Positions 21,365 through 30,490 are shown, counted from the stretch's first letter. The stretch is DNA of 34,186 nt from DASQPR01 sp035713725 (GCA_035713725.1 DASTMZ010000046.1:1-34186), one strand, 5' to 3'. Numbers and translations: made by a program. The notes: generated by a model from the letters alone, not told the origin.

Positions 21365-23449
21365 ATGACCAAAGAGGTACGCATCCTCGACGGCAACACG
21401 TTCGTAGTGAGCGACGACGCTGGCGACGTCACCGCGTCGCCGACCGAACCGACCGGGCTGTTTTCCTACGACACGCGATTCCTCTCGACGTGGGCGTTGA
21501 CCATCGACGGCAAACGTCTCACCACGCTGTCAGTGGACGACCTGCAATATTTCGAGACGCGCTTCTTCCTCGTCCCGGACACCGGCAGCATTTACGTCAA
21601 CGCGACCCTGTCCGTGATCCGGCAGCGCACCGTCGAGAGCGGCTTCACCGAGCGGCTGACCATCATGAACCACGACGACAAGGTCGTTGACCTGTCGGTG
21701 CGCATCGAGGCCGGCACCGACTTCGCGGACATGTTCGAGGTGAAAGACGCGCTTGCCAAGAAGGGCAAGACATATACGCGTATCGAGCACGGCCGGCTCA
21801 CGTTCGGGTACGAGCGCGAGACGTTCCGTCGTGAGACCGCGATCTCCAGCACCGCGACGGCGGATGTGGACGAGAAAGGGCTGTCCTTCACGGTGCACAT
21901 CCAGCCGCACAAGGAATGGACGACAATACTTCGCGTCGAGGCCATGATGGTCGGACCGGACGGTAAGCCGGTGCTGCCGCGCCATGCCGATGACTCGGAT
22001 GGCCCGAGCAACATGCTCGCCGAGCTTGACGGTTGGCTGTCCGGCGCACCACGGCTGGAATGCGACTGGGAACCGTTGCAGGAGACGTACCGGCGCAGTC
22101 TCGTCGACCTCGCGGCCTTGCGCTTCGCTCCCCGGGTGACCGGCGGGAAGCACAGCCTGCCCGCCGCCGGCCTGCCGTGGTTCATGACGATGTTCGGTCG
22201 GGACAGCATCCTCACGAGTCTGCAAGCGTTGCCGTTCAACGCGGATCTGGCCGCGACGACGCTCCGTGTGCTGGCCGACTGGCAGGGCAGTCGCGTCGAC
22301 GACTTCCGCGACGAGGATCCCGGCCGCATCCTGCACGAGATGCGCTACGGCGAGACGGTGGCCTTCGAGGAACGGCCGCACTCGCCGTATTACGGAAACG
22401 CCGATGCCACACCGCTGTTCGTGGTGCTCCTCGACGAGTACGAACGGTGGTCCGGCGACACCGAGCTAGTGCGCGAACTCGAGTACGAGGTGCGCGCCGC
22501 GCTCGCGTGGATCGACGACTATGCCGACCTGATGGGCAACGGATACATCTCGTACCAACGGCGCAACGAGGAGACCGGCCTGGAGAACCAGTGCTGGAAG
22601 GACTCGTGGGACTCGATCGCCTACCGCGACGGCCGCCTGCCGGGCTTTCCGCGCGCGACGTGCGAGTTGCAGGGCTACGCGTACGACGCGAAGGTGCGAG
22701 GCGCACGGCTGGCACGTGAGTTCTGGAACGACCCGGCCTACGCGGACAAGCTGGAATCACAGGCCGCCGACCTCAAACGGCGGTTCAACCGGGACTTCTG
22801 GGTGCGCGACGGTAAGTATTTCGCGCTCGCGCTGGACGCCGACGGCAGCCAGGTAGACGCACTCACGTCCAACATCGGCCACCTGCTGTGGAGCGGCATC
22901 GTCGACCGTACGAAGGCGAAGGCGGTCGTCGGCCACCTGATGGGTCCGCGCCTCTGGTCGGGGTGGGGAGTCCGGACGATGGCCGAAGGCGACGGGCGGT
23001 ACAACCCGATCGGCTACCACGTCGGCACGGTGTGGCCGTTCGACAACTCGTTCATCGCCTGGGGTCTGCGGCGGTACGGGTACAAGGCGGAGGCGGCCCG
23101 GGTGGCGGCCGGCATCCTCGAGGCGGCCACGTTCTTCGACGGACGATTGCCGGAGGCGTTCGGTGGCTACGAGCGGAGCCTGACGAAGTTCCCGGTGCAA
23201 TACCCGACGGCGTGCAGCCCGCAAGCGTGGTCCACCGGGGCACCGTTGCTGTTCCTGCGTACCATGCTCGGTCTCGACCCGGTGGGCGACCAACTCGTTG
23301 TCGATCCGGTGCTGCCGTCCGGTTTCGGTCAGCTGGAACTGCTCGACATCCCGGGCCGCTGGGGGGTACGCGACGCGTTCGGTCGCAGCCGCAACGAGGC
23401 GCCGGCGCGCGCCAATGTGGCGGGGAGCGCCAACGCGGCCTCGCGCTAA
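21365..23449 (+). CDS. Glycogen-debranching-type amylo-alpha-1,6-glucosidase
   Basis: About 694 aa. The N-terminal beta domain (about 1-220; VRILDGNTFVVSDDAGD, GLFSYDTRFLS, FTERLTIMNHDD) matches the bacterial GDE N-terminal domain. The rest is an (alpha/alpha)6 glycosidase barrel with LPWFMTMFGRDSI, HEMRYGE, YYGNADATPLF, QCWKDSWDSI and GTVWPFDNSFIAWG. The family trims alpha-1,6 branches of glycogen-like glucans or acts on sucrose-type sugars. No signal peptide is present, so it is cytoplasmic. ATG 21365 is chosen; GTG 21359 overlaps the previous stop (GTGA) and is an equal alternative. It forms an operon with the SCP2-like gene. The 3' end carries an 18-bp direct repeat that includes the stop codon. 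Confidence 0.88.
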   Translation: MTKEVRILDGNTFVVSDDAGDVTASPTEPTGLFSYDTRFLSTWALTIDGKRLTTLSVDDLQYFETRFFLVPDTGSIYVNATLSVIRQRTVESGFTERLTIMNHDDKVVDLSVRIEAGTDFADMFEVKDALAKKGKTYTRIEHGRLTFGYERETFRRETAISSTATADVDEKGLSFTVHIQPHKEWTTILRVEAMMVGPDGKPVLPRHADDSDGPSNMLAELDGWLSGAPRLECDWEPLQETYRRSLVDLAALRFAPRVTGGKHSLPAAGLPWFMTMFGRDSILTSLQALPFNADLAATTLRVLADWQGSRVDDFRDEDPGRILHEMRYGETVAFEERPHSPYYGNADATPLFVVLLDEYERWSGDTELVRELEYEVRAALAWIDDYADLMGNGYISYQRRNEETGLENQCWKDSWDSIAYRDGRLPGFPRATCELQGYAYDAKVRGARLAREFWNDPAYADKLESQAADLKRRFNRDFWVRDGKYFALALDADGSQVDALTSNIGHLLWSGIVDRTKAKAVVGHLMGPRLWSGWGVRTMAEGDGRYNPIGYHVGTVWPFDNSFIAWGLRRYGYKAEAARVAAGILEAATFFDGRLPEAFGGYERSLTKFPVQYPTACSPQAWSTGAPLLFLRTMLGLDPVGDQLVVDPVLPSGFGQLELLDIPGRWGVRDAFGRSRNEAPARANVAGSANAASR

Positions 23450-23488
23450 CCCGGCGGGGGCGGCGCCGAGCGCGGCCTCGCGCTAACC
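23434..23488 (+). repeat. 18-bp direct repeat including a stop codon
   Basis: CGCGGCCTCGCGCTAACC occurs at 23434-23451 and 23471-23488. The TAA stop of the debranching-type gene (23447-23449) is inside the first copy. GC-rich similar sequence continues after each copy. Confidence 0.85.
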
Positions 23489-23614
23489 AGGCGGGGCGCC
23501 GCAGCGCGGCCCGCGGCTCTTGACGAACGCGGGTCGGTGGCGTCCGCCGTCGCAGTCGGCACTTACGCCGAGGGTAGATAGCGCCGTGGCGCGTCGCCCG
23601 ACACTTGACGCGGT

Positions 23615-23620
23615 TATATC
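23615..23620 (+). promoter_or_regulatory. -10 box giving a leaderless ClpP-like mRNA
   Basis: TATATC, in a short AT-rich patch, sits so that transcription would start near 23627, two bases before the ATG at 23629. No ribosome site precedes the ATG. This supports a leaderless message. Confidence 0.5.
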
Positions 23621-23628
23621 GTCGTCAC

Positions 23629-24261
23629 ATGACCACGCGGCCCTCCGGTTGGGTGGCACGGTTCCCGTACCGCCAGCCGGACCCGGGATCCGAGTCCGGC
23701 CGCCCCGAGCCGCACGGCGGCGTGCCGCCGTGGCTTCAGGAGCGCCTGTTCGACCGCCGCATCGTGATGCTCGCTGGTCCGCTCACGGGTGACGCGGCGA
23801 GCCAGACGGCAGCCGCGCTGATCACGCTCGACGCGATCGGCGTGCGTCCGGTGCAGCTGCACGTCACGGCCGTGGACGGCGAACTCAGCGCCGCGTTCGC
23901 GGTAGTCGACGCGATCCGGTCGATGCGCGCGCCGGTCGACGTCGTCGTACCGTCTCAGGCCGGCGGCGCATCACTTGCCGTACTGGCCGCCGCCCGCCGC
24001 CGCCTCGCGTTCCCGCACGCGCGACTGCGGCTAGTCGAGCCGGGAGCGGCGCTCGCCTCGGGTACCGCGGACCGGGTGGCTGGCGCCGCTGGCGAATACC
24101 TACGCGAGCTCGAAGAACTGATCGTCGCGTTGGCGGACATGACACGCCAACGGCGCAGTCGCATCGAAGACGACCTGTCCGCCGGTCGGGTACTGACCGC
24201 GCCAGAGGCGAAAGAATATGGACTGATCGACGACATCATCGACCGGGCGCAGGAGATCTAG
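23629..24261 (+). CDS. ClpP-like protein lacking catalytic His and Asp
   Basis: A 210-aa protein with the ClpP/crotonase fold pattern: RIVMLAGPLTGDAASQTAAALITLDA, VQLHVTAVDGELSAAFAVVDAI, then the Ser loop QAGGASLAVLAAA and the ending LTAPEAKEYGLIDDII. Ser115 matches the ClpP nucleophile. The HQP motif is replaced by VEP (Val136 at the His position) and the active-site Asp is Gly186. Only one triad residue remains, so classical peptidase activity is unlikely. It could be a structural partner of a true ClpP, as in plastid ClpR. The His-to-Val change may be shared by a wider actinobacterial subgroup, which I cannot confirm here. The extended N-terminus (1-35) is Pro/Arg-rich. It stands alone, with a candidate leaderless promoter. 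Confidence 0.82.
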   Translation: MTTRPSGWVARFPYRQPDPGSESGRPEPHGGVPPWLQERLFDRRIVMLAGPLTGDAASQTAAALITLDAIGVRPVQLHVTAVDGELSAAFAVVDAIRSMRAPVDVVVPSQAGGASLAVLAAARRRLAFPHARLRLVEPGAALASGTADRVAGAAGEYLRELEELIVALADMTRQRRSRIEDDLSAGRVLTAPEAKEYGLIDDIIDRAQEI

Positions 24262-24454
24262 GCCGGCCACGAGCCGAAACATAGACCCGGCGCCGCGGTC
24301 GTGCGAGCCCCGCCGGCCGGTGAACAGATCCGCGATCCGGGCGACGCGGCACTCACCGGCCGGCTGATCGGCACCGCCCTCCGGAGCATCTCGTGTCCGC
24401 TCTAGGACGCTGGGCCGGCCCAACCGTACGAGGTGAATTCGATCTCCGTTTTCG

Positions 24455-24460
24455 TACCCT
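24455..24460 (+). promoter_or_regulatory. -10 box giving a leaderless BTAD regulator mRNA
   Basis: TACCCT fits TANNNT and puts the transcription start exactly on the A of the ATG at 24467. No ribosome site is found directly upstream. Confidence 0.5.
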
Positions 24461-24466
24461 GCACTC

Positions 24467-27400
24467 ATGGTGGCGAGGCCGCCGCGATTCGAGGGAGGAC
24501 TGACACTTCGCCTGGTCGGCGAGTTCGCGGTCCTCACTTCCGGCCGCCCTCTTCCGGCGCCGCAGGTCGGCAGCCGCAAGGCGCGGACACTGCTGAAGCG
24601 CCTCGCGGTCGAGCGCGACGGCTGGGTTCAGCTGGATCAGATCGTCGACGCGCTCTGGGGCGTCGACGCACCGCGGCAACCCGGTGACAACGTCGCCACA
24701 CTGGTCAGCCGGCTGCGGGCGAGTCTCGGCGACGGCATCATCGACGGCGGCCGGGACGGCTACCGGCTCGGCCGACCGCCCGGGGTTGACGTCGACGTCG
24801 CGATCGCCGCACGCGATGTGGCGTACGCCCGGCAGCGTCTCAGTTCGGGGGAGTACGCACTGGCCGCCGCGGCCGCCGGGCGGGCGCTGGCGATGCTCGC
24901 TGACGGGCGGGCGCTACCCGCCGAGACGGATGCCGCGTGGGCCGATTCGGTGCGTGCGCTCGCCGCGGGACTGCTGCGCGACGCCCGTACCGTGGCGGCC
25001 GAGGCAGCGCTGGCCGTTCACGATCCGGCGACGGCACGAGGTCTCGCGGTGGCCGCGATCGACTCCGACCCGTTCGACGAACCGGCCTACCGAATCGCGA
25101 TGCGCGCCGAGGTCGCCTACGGCGCGCCGTCCCGGGCACTGGCCATCTACGAACGGCTCCGCACGGTGCTCGCGGACGAACTGGGCACCGATCCGGCGCC
25201 CGAGTCCCGCACGTTGCACCGCGCGATCCTTCGCGAGGAACCGTTGCCCCGCAAGGCGAATGCGCCGGTGTCGTCCGGACGGCGTCCGGTGCTCGCCGGC
25301 CGCGGCGGTCCGATTGACGTCGCATCGCGCCGATGGGCCGCGGCCGCCGCGGGCGCCCCGTCACTGTTGCTCGTCACCGGCGAGGCGGGCATCGGCAAGA
25401 CAACGTTCGCAGCGGCGCTCGCCGACATCGCGTCCGACAGCGGCGGTACGGTGCTGCGCGCGCGGTGCTATGAGGCGGAGCGCTCACTGTTCCTCCAGCC
25501 GATCGTGGACGCGCTCGGCGAGCACGCGTCGACGGCCAATCCGGCCGCGATCCGTTCTGCGGCCGGCGAGTGGGCCGGCCCGGTTGCCGCGCTGGTGCCG
25601 CAGATCGCGGCGATGCTCGAACCGTTGCCCGCGCAGCGAGACCGTGGCAACATCGCGCGCCGGCGGTCGTACGACGCGTTCACGCGCTACGTGTGCCGGC
25701 TGGCTAGCTCGCCGGTGCTGCTGCTGCTCGACGACCTCCAACATGCCGGCATCGCCACCGTCGAGCTGTTGCACTATCTCGTACGCCAGGCCCGCGACGC
25801 GCGACTGCTCGTGGTCGGAACAGTGCGCACCGAGGAGGGTGCCGCGGTGCTGACCTCGCTCGCCGAAGTGAGCCACCGCATCGAGTTGGACCGACTCTCA
25901 CGACCAGCGGTCGCGGAACTGGCCGCCGCGGCCGGACACGCCGAACTCGCCGACCGCATCTCGACCCGGACCGGCGGGCACACGTTGTTCGTAGTGGAAT
26001 CGTTGCGCGCGCTCGCGATCGGCGACTCGAGCATTCCCGAGTCCTTGCACGCGGCAGTGCTGTCGCGGGTGGCGCGCACCGGCGAGCAAACGGCGCACCT
26101 GCTGCGAGCGGCCTCAGTCCTCGGCGCCGCAATCGAACCGGACATGCTCGCGCGGATGCTCGACATGTCGCCGATTGTTGCGACCGAACGATGCGAGCAG
26201 GCCATGATCGCCTACCTCTTGGTGGTTGCGGACCGCGCCTTCGAGTTCGCCAACGACCTCATCCGCGAGGTGCTCTACGAGAGCATTCCGATTCCGACGC
26301 GGATCGCGTTGCACCGGCGCGCGGCGGACCTCCTCGGTGACCGTCCGGAGGCAGTCGGCGCGCATGCCTCGGCCGCCGGTGACTGGTCGCGCGCGGCACG
26401 TGCCTGGCTCGTCGCTGGCGAGCAGGCCTACGCCCGGATCGCGTACGCGGACGCCGATGCACTGCTGACTCGCGCGATCGAGGCGTCGGTGCCGGCCGGC
26501 GAACGTGAGGTGGCCGGACGTGCTCATTTGGCGCGTGGCAAGGTACGCGACGCCACGGCGGCGTACTCGGAGGCGGTCGCCGATCTCGAGGCCGCGGCGG
26601 ACATCGCGCGGCAGGTCGGCGACCGCCGGTTGGAAATGCTGTCGTTGCGAGAGTTGGCCGGCGATGTCATGGTCGCGCGTGGTACGCCGGCCAACCAGTG
26701 GATCGCGCGTCTGCACGAGGGGCTAACCATCGCGGAGGCGCTCGGGGACCGGGCGATGGAGTCGGAGATGCTGTGCCGGCTCAGTGTGGTGGCGACCAAC
26801 CAGTTGCAGGTCACCGACGCGCTCGCGTACGGCCATCGGGCACTGACCGCGGCGCGGACAAGTGGCGATGCGCACACCCTCGTACCCGCGCTCGACTGCC
26901 TGAAGACCGCGTACGCGTATCTGGGCGAGATTGACTCGCTGATGCCGATCCTCGCGGAGTTGGAACCGCTGGTGCGCCTCACCGACGATGTCTACCGGAT
27001 GCCGTGGGTGGTGCAGGAGAGCGCGTTCCCGGCGATCGCCGCATCGCGATGGGATGAGGCGATCGCGCGGCTCACCCAGGCCCTCGAACTCAACCGGCGC
27101 AGTGGGTATACCGCTTATGAAGGATGGTTCGTCGGACATATCGCGTGGGTGCACCGGTTGTCCGGCGACATCGACAACGCGCTGACCTTAAGCCGGCGCG
27201 CGGTGGACCTCACACAGCACGACGAGCACGCGTGGTGGTCGGCCTCCACCCACACTCAGCTCGGCATGGCGTTGCTCGCGACCGGCGATCGAGACGGCGC
27301 CATCGAGCAGCTCGAACGCGGGCGTGCGTACGTTGACCACGACGGATCCGAGGCGCGGCTGATGAACTGCCTCGGGCCGCTCGCCGAGGCGACCGGAGCG

Positions 27401-27700
27401 CGCTCGGTGCTCGCCGAGGCGGACCAGTTGCTCGACACCGTACGCGTACCGGAGGGCAGCGCCTGGATGCTCGGCGCGGAGGCGTATCTGGCGATTGCCC
27501 GGGCATGGCTGGCGCACGGCGAACCAGCCCGCGCGCGTGCCACCGTCGAGCCACTGCGGCGGGCCGCGCTTCGCACCGGCTGGGGCTGGGTCGCCGACGC
27601 TGCTGCCGCGGTCATCGAATCATCCGACGCTGTCGCGGGCGGAGGTGCCGCCGCGGCCGCCGAGGGCAACGCGCCAGCGGACTCGGCCGCGGCCGGCTAG
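24467..27700 (+). CDS. BTAD/AfsR-type regulator with STAND ATPase and TPR region
   Basis: A 1077-aa multidomain regulator. Residues 1-100 form an OmpR-like winged helix (LRLVGEFAVLTSGRPLP, SRKARTLLKRLA, LVSRLRASLG); 110-260 a bacterial transcriptional activation domain with TPR-like helices ending in YERLRTVLADELGTDPAPE. The ATPase follows with Walker A GEAGIGKTT (about 305-313) and Walker B LLLLDDLQHA (about 420). The C-terminal half is TPR-like. This matches the SARP/AfsR family, which activates transcription, often of secondary-metabolite or adjacent genes. Here the next gene is a methyltransferase of the same type that follows the ATPase at 7098. A -10 box one turn before the ATG suggests a leaderless mRNA. 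The tail is Ala-rich (AAAAEGNAPADSAAAG). Target genes are not known. Confidence 0.9.
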   Translation: MVARPPRFEGGLTLRLVGEFAVLTSGRPLPAPQVGSRKARTLLKRLAVERDGWVQLDQIVDALWGVDAPRQPGDNVATLVSRLRASLGDGIIDGGRDGYRLGRPPGVDVDVAIAARDVAYARQRLSSGEYALAAAAAGRALAMLADGRALPAETDAAWADSVRALAAGLLRDARTVAAEAALAVHDPATARGLAVAAIDSDPFDEPAYRIAMRAEVAYGAPSRALAIYERLRTVLADELGTDPAPESRTLHRAILREEPLPRKANAPVSSGRRPVLAGRGGPIDVASRRWAAAAAGAPSLLLVTGEAGIGKTTFAAALADIASDSGGTVLRARCYEAERSLFLQPIVDALGEHASTANPAAIRSAAGEWAGPVAALVPQIAAMLEPLPAQRDRGNIARRRSYDAFTRYVCRLASSPVLLLLDDLQHAGIATVELLHYLVRQARDARLLVVGTVRTEEGAAVLTSLAEVSHRIELDRLSRPAVAELAAAAGHAELADRISTRTGGHTLFVVESLRALAIGDSSIPESLHAAVLSRVARTGEQTAHLLRAASVLGAAIEPDMLARMLDMSPIVATERCEQAMIAYLLVVADRAFEFANDLIREVLYESIPIPTRIALHRRAADLLGDRPEAVGAHASAAGDWSRAARAWLVAGEQAYARIAYADADALLTRAIEASVPAGEREVAGRAHLARGKVRDATAAYSEAVADLEAAADIARQVGDRRLEMLSLRELAGDVMVARGTPANQWIARLHEGLTIAEALGDRAMESEMLCRLSVVATNQLQVTDALAYGHRALTAARTSGDAHTLVPALDCLKTAYAYLGEIDSLMPILAELEPLVRLTDDVYRMPWVVQESAFPAIAASRWDEAIARLTQALELNRRSGYTAYEGWFVGHIAWVHRLSGDIDNALTLSRRAVDLTQHDEHAWWSASTHTQLGMALLATGDRDGAIEQLERGRAYVDHDGSEARLMNCLGPLAEATGARSVLAEADQLLDTVRVPEGSAWMLGAEAYLAIARAWLAHGEPARARATVEPLRRAALRTGWGWVADAAAAVIESSDAVAGGGAAAAAEGNAPADSAAAG

Positions 27701-27915
27701 AGCGGTTCGGCTGCGTAGGCGGGGGGCCCGCGCGGTGCCGCGTCATGCGGTTCGCGACGAACAGCGATCGGTGCGGTCCGAAGACATGACCCATCGTGCC
27801 GGCCCAGATTTCAGTGCGGTTGCAATGCGCTTGCAACTGACGCGCGCAGTCTCGGCCCGACAACGCGATGCCCGTGGCGAGAACGGGTCCTGCGACGCTC
27901 AGAAGGGTCACCATC

Positions 27916-28971
27916 ATGGCATTCGACGAGAACAAGCTCAACGAGTTCATCGGCAAGTTCCTCGGCGACCTCGGCGCAACTGCGGCGGCCGGCAACGTCG
28001 TCGTCGGCCACCACCTCGGCCTCTACGAGGCGCTGGCAAAGGGTCCGGCGACCCCGGCCGAACTCGCCGCTCGGACCGAAACCGTGCCGCGCTACGTCGA
28101 CGAGTGGCTGCGCGGCCAGGCGGCCGGCGGGTACGTCGAGTTCGACGCCGGCTCTGGCACGTATTCACTCACCGAGGAACAAGCATTCGCGCTGACCAAT
28201 CCGGACGAAGCGCTCTACGCGCCGGGCGCGTTCCTGCTCGCCCTCGGCGCGCTGAAGGCCGAACCGGAGATCACGAAGGCATTCCGCAGCGGCGCGGGCC
28301 TCGGCTGGCACGAGCACGACGCGGCCGTCTTCGTCGGCTGCGAGCAGTTCTTCCGACCCGGCTACGTGGCGAACCTCGTCGCCAGCTGGATCCCGGCGTT
28401 GGACGGCGTCGACGCAAAGCTTCGCGGCGGCGCGCGGGTGGCCGACGTCGGCTGTGGCCTCGGCGCCTCGACGATCCTGCTAGCCAACGAATACCCGTCG
28501 GCGCGATGCCACGGCTTCGACTATCACGCCGGATCGGTCGAACTGGCGCGCAAACGGGCCGCCGACGCTGGTGTGGCCGACCGCACCGCGTTCGACGTTG
28601 CGTCCGCTCAAGACTTCCCGGGCACCGGATATGACCTCGTCGCGACGTTCGACTGCTTGCACGACATGGGCGACCCGCTTGGTGCCGCATCGCACATCCG
28701 CGATGCACTCGCACCGGACGGCACCTGGCTGATCGTCGAACCGGCGGCCGGCGAACACGTCGCGGACAACCTCAACCCGGTCGGTCGCGTGTACTACAAC
28801 TTCTCGACGTACCTCTGCGTGCCGAACGCCATGTCGCAGCCCGGTGGGTACGCGCTCGGTGCGCAGGCCGGCGAGGCGGCGATCCGCCAGATCGCCACGG
28901 ACGCCGGGTTCACCCGGTTCCGCCGGGCCACCGAGACGCCGTTCAATATCGTGTACGAGGCCCGTAGGTAA
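27916..28971 (+). CDS. Rv2258c-like SAM-dependent methyltransferase (copy B)
   Basis: A 351-aa class I methyltransferase with an N-terminal winged-helix region (ATPAELAARTETVPRYVDEWLRG), motif I VADVGCGLG (about 175-183), CLHDMGDP and the ending TPFNIVYEARR. ATG 27916 follows AGAAGGG (27901-27907) at good spacing; the open frame from 27868 is rejected. It is a paralogue of the gene at 10352. The two share domain order, FRSG.G.GW.EHD/GDHH, QPGG.ALGA.AGE and the last ten residues in pattern. It lies 215 bp downstream of the BTAD regulator, so it is a natural candidate target. Substrate unknown. A 14-bp perfect hairpin lies beyond, before ndh. Confidence 0.88.
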   Translation: MAFDENKLNEFIGKFLGDLGATAAAGNVVVGHHLGLYEALAKGPATPAELAARTETVPRYVDEWLRGQAAGGYVEFDAGSGTYSLTEEQAFALTNPDEALYAPGAFLLALGALKAEPEITKAFRSGAGLGWHEHDAAVFVGCEQFFRPGYVANLVASWIPALDGVDAKLRGGARVADVGCGLGASTILLANEYPSARCHGFDYHAGSVELARKRAADAGVADRTAFDVASAQDFPGTGYDLVATFDCLHDMGDPLGAASHIRDALAPDGTWLIVEPAAGEHVADNLNPVGRVYYNFSTYLCVPNAMSQPGGYALGAQAGEAAIRQIATDAGFTRFRRATETPFNIVYEARR

Positions 28972-29106
28972 TTGGGCGGGGATTGCGGTCGAAGCGACTG
29001 GACCTTCGCCTCGGCGCTCCGTCCCCGCCGCCCCGGCGCACCATCCCCTCCGCATCGGCGCTGGTCCCCTAACGTGATCGGGACGGCCTCCGGCTCTGGC
29101 TGGTAG

Positions 29107-29143
29107 CCCCGGCATCTCGCGGTTTGGCAGCGAGATGCCGGGG
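29107..29143 (+). terminator. Perfect 14-bp hairpin upstream of ndh
   Basis: CCCCGGCATCTCGC (29107-29120) pairs perfectly with GCGAGATGCCGGGG (29130-29143), leaving a 9-nt loop. No T-run follows. It lies 135 nt after the methyltransferase stop and 42 nt before the ndh ATG: a terminator for the former, or an attenuator for the latter. Confidence 0.75.
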
Positions 29144-29185
29144 TAGCGGCGAGAGTTGGGGAGGCAACGGCACGGAGGAGGGGTC

Positions 29186-30490
29186 ATGGCACGACCGCGC
29201 ATCGTGATCGTCGGCGGCGGCTTCGCGGGATATCACTGCGCACGGCGGCTGTCCCGGCTCTCCCGCGGCCAGTTCGACATCACGATGGTCAACCCGACCG
29301 ACTACTTCCTCTACCTGCCGCTGCTCCCGCAGGTGACCGGCGGACTGCTCGACCCGCGTCGGGTGACGGTGTCGATTCCGGCCACGCTGCCACACGTTGG
29401 CCTGCGACTCGGTCAGGTGCGCGGCGTCGATCTCGACGCGCGTCGGGTCGAGTACGTCGACCTCGAGGACCGGTCCGGCAACGTCGGTTACGACCGGCTG
29501 GTGATTGCGGTCGGCAGCGTGAACCGGCTGCTTCCGGTGCCCGGCATCGACGACTACGCGCACGGGTTCCGCGGCATTCCGGAAGCGCTTTACCTGCGCG
29601 ACCATTTGGTCCGGCAGATTGAGCTGGCGGAGGCGGCCGACGACCCGCACGAACGCGCCGCCCGCTTGACGTTCGTCGTGGCAGGCGCCGGATACACGGG
29701 TACGGAGGTGCTGGCGCACGGCGAGCGGATGACCAGATCGCTGCTGCGGTCTCGACCAGCACTGGCCGGCGAGCGGTGCCGATGGCTGCTCGTGGACACG
29801 GCGGATCGTGTGCTGCCCGGGCTGGATCCGCAGCTATCGGCTGCGACCGCACGCGTGTTGCGGCGCCGTGGTGTGGACATCCGGCTCGGTACGTCGGTGC
29901 AAAAGGCGACCGCCGACGGCATTCAACTCAGCGACGGTTCATTTGTGGCTACCCGCACGTTGGCGTGGTGCGTCGGCGTACGCCCCGATCCTCTCGTCGA
30001 GGGCGTCCACTTGCCGACCCGTGATGGTCGGCTCGTCGTCGACGAATACCTCTCGGTGCCCGGTCATCCGGAGGTGTTCGCATGCGGCGACGCGGCGGCG
30101 GTCGAGGACGTGACGATGCCGGGCAAGCTGACCCCGATGACCGCGCAGCACGCCGAACGGCAGGGCAAGCTGGTTGCGATCAACATCGCCGCTGAGTATC
30201 GGCGCGCCGCCCGGCGTACGTACGAGCATCACGATCTCGGGTTCGTCGTGGACCTCGCTGGCGTCAACGCCGCCGCAAACCCGTTCGGCGTCCCGCTATC
30301 CGGGCTGCCGGCCGCCGCGGTGACCGGCGGATACCATCTGCTTTCCCTTCCGGCTAACCGTGTTCGGGTGACCGTGGACTGGTTGCTCGGTGCGTTCTCG
30401 ATGCGGCAATTCGTCCAACTCGGTCTGATCCGCAGCGGCGAGGTTCCGTTGGATAGCGCGATGCCGGAATATCCGTCGCGTCGTCGGTAG
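29186..30490 (+). CDS. ndh: Type II NADH:quinone oxidoreductase (NDH-2)
   Basis: A 434-aa flavoprotein that oxidises NADH and reduces quinone at the inner membrane face without pumping protons. The FAD-binding loop is IVIVGGGFAGYHCA (Gly10 to Gly15), the NADH-binding loop VVAGAGYTGTE (about 160-170), and the second FAD motif VFACGDAAAVE. The C-terminal part (YHLLSLPANRVRVTVDWLLGAF) contains amphipathic and hydrophobic helices that would anchor it. ATG 29186 follows a strong GGAGGAGG (29173-29180). It appears to be a single-gene unit after the hairpin at 29107. Distant relatives (sulphide:quinone reductase) are less likely because the catalytic cysteines are missing. Confidence 0.9.
   Translation: MARPRIVIVGGGFAGYHCARRLSRLSRGQFDITMVNPTDYFLYLPLLPQVTGGLLDPRRVTVSIPATLPHVGLRLGQVRGVDLDARRVEYVDLEDRSGNVGYDRLVIAVGSVNRLLPVPGIDDYAHGFRGIPEALYLRDHLVRQIELAEAADDPHERAARLTFVVAGAGYTGTEVLAHGERMTRSLLRSRPALAGERCRWLLVDTADRVLPGLDPQLSAATARVLRRRGVDIRLGTSVQKATADGIQLSDGSFVATRTLAWCVGVRPDPLVEGVHLPTRDGRLVVDEYLSVPGHPEVFACGDAAAVEDVTMPGKLTPMTAQHAERQGKLVAINIAAEYRRAARRTYEHHDLGFVVDLAGVNAAANPFGVPLSGLPAAAVTGGYHLLSLPANRVRVTVDWLLGAFSMRQFVQLGLIRSGEVPLDSAMPEYPSRRR

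Noticed and set aside
27495..28634. Plus-strand open frame overlapping the BTAD gene end and methyltransferase B
   Set aside because: Arg/Pro-rich translation with no motif; methyltransferase B is in another frame with complete SAM motifs and a ribosome site.
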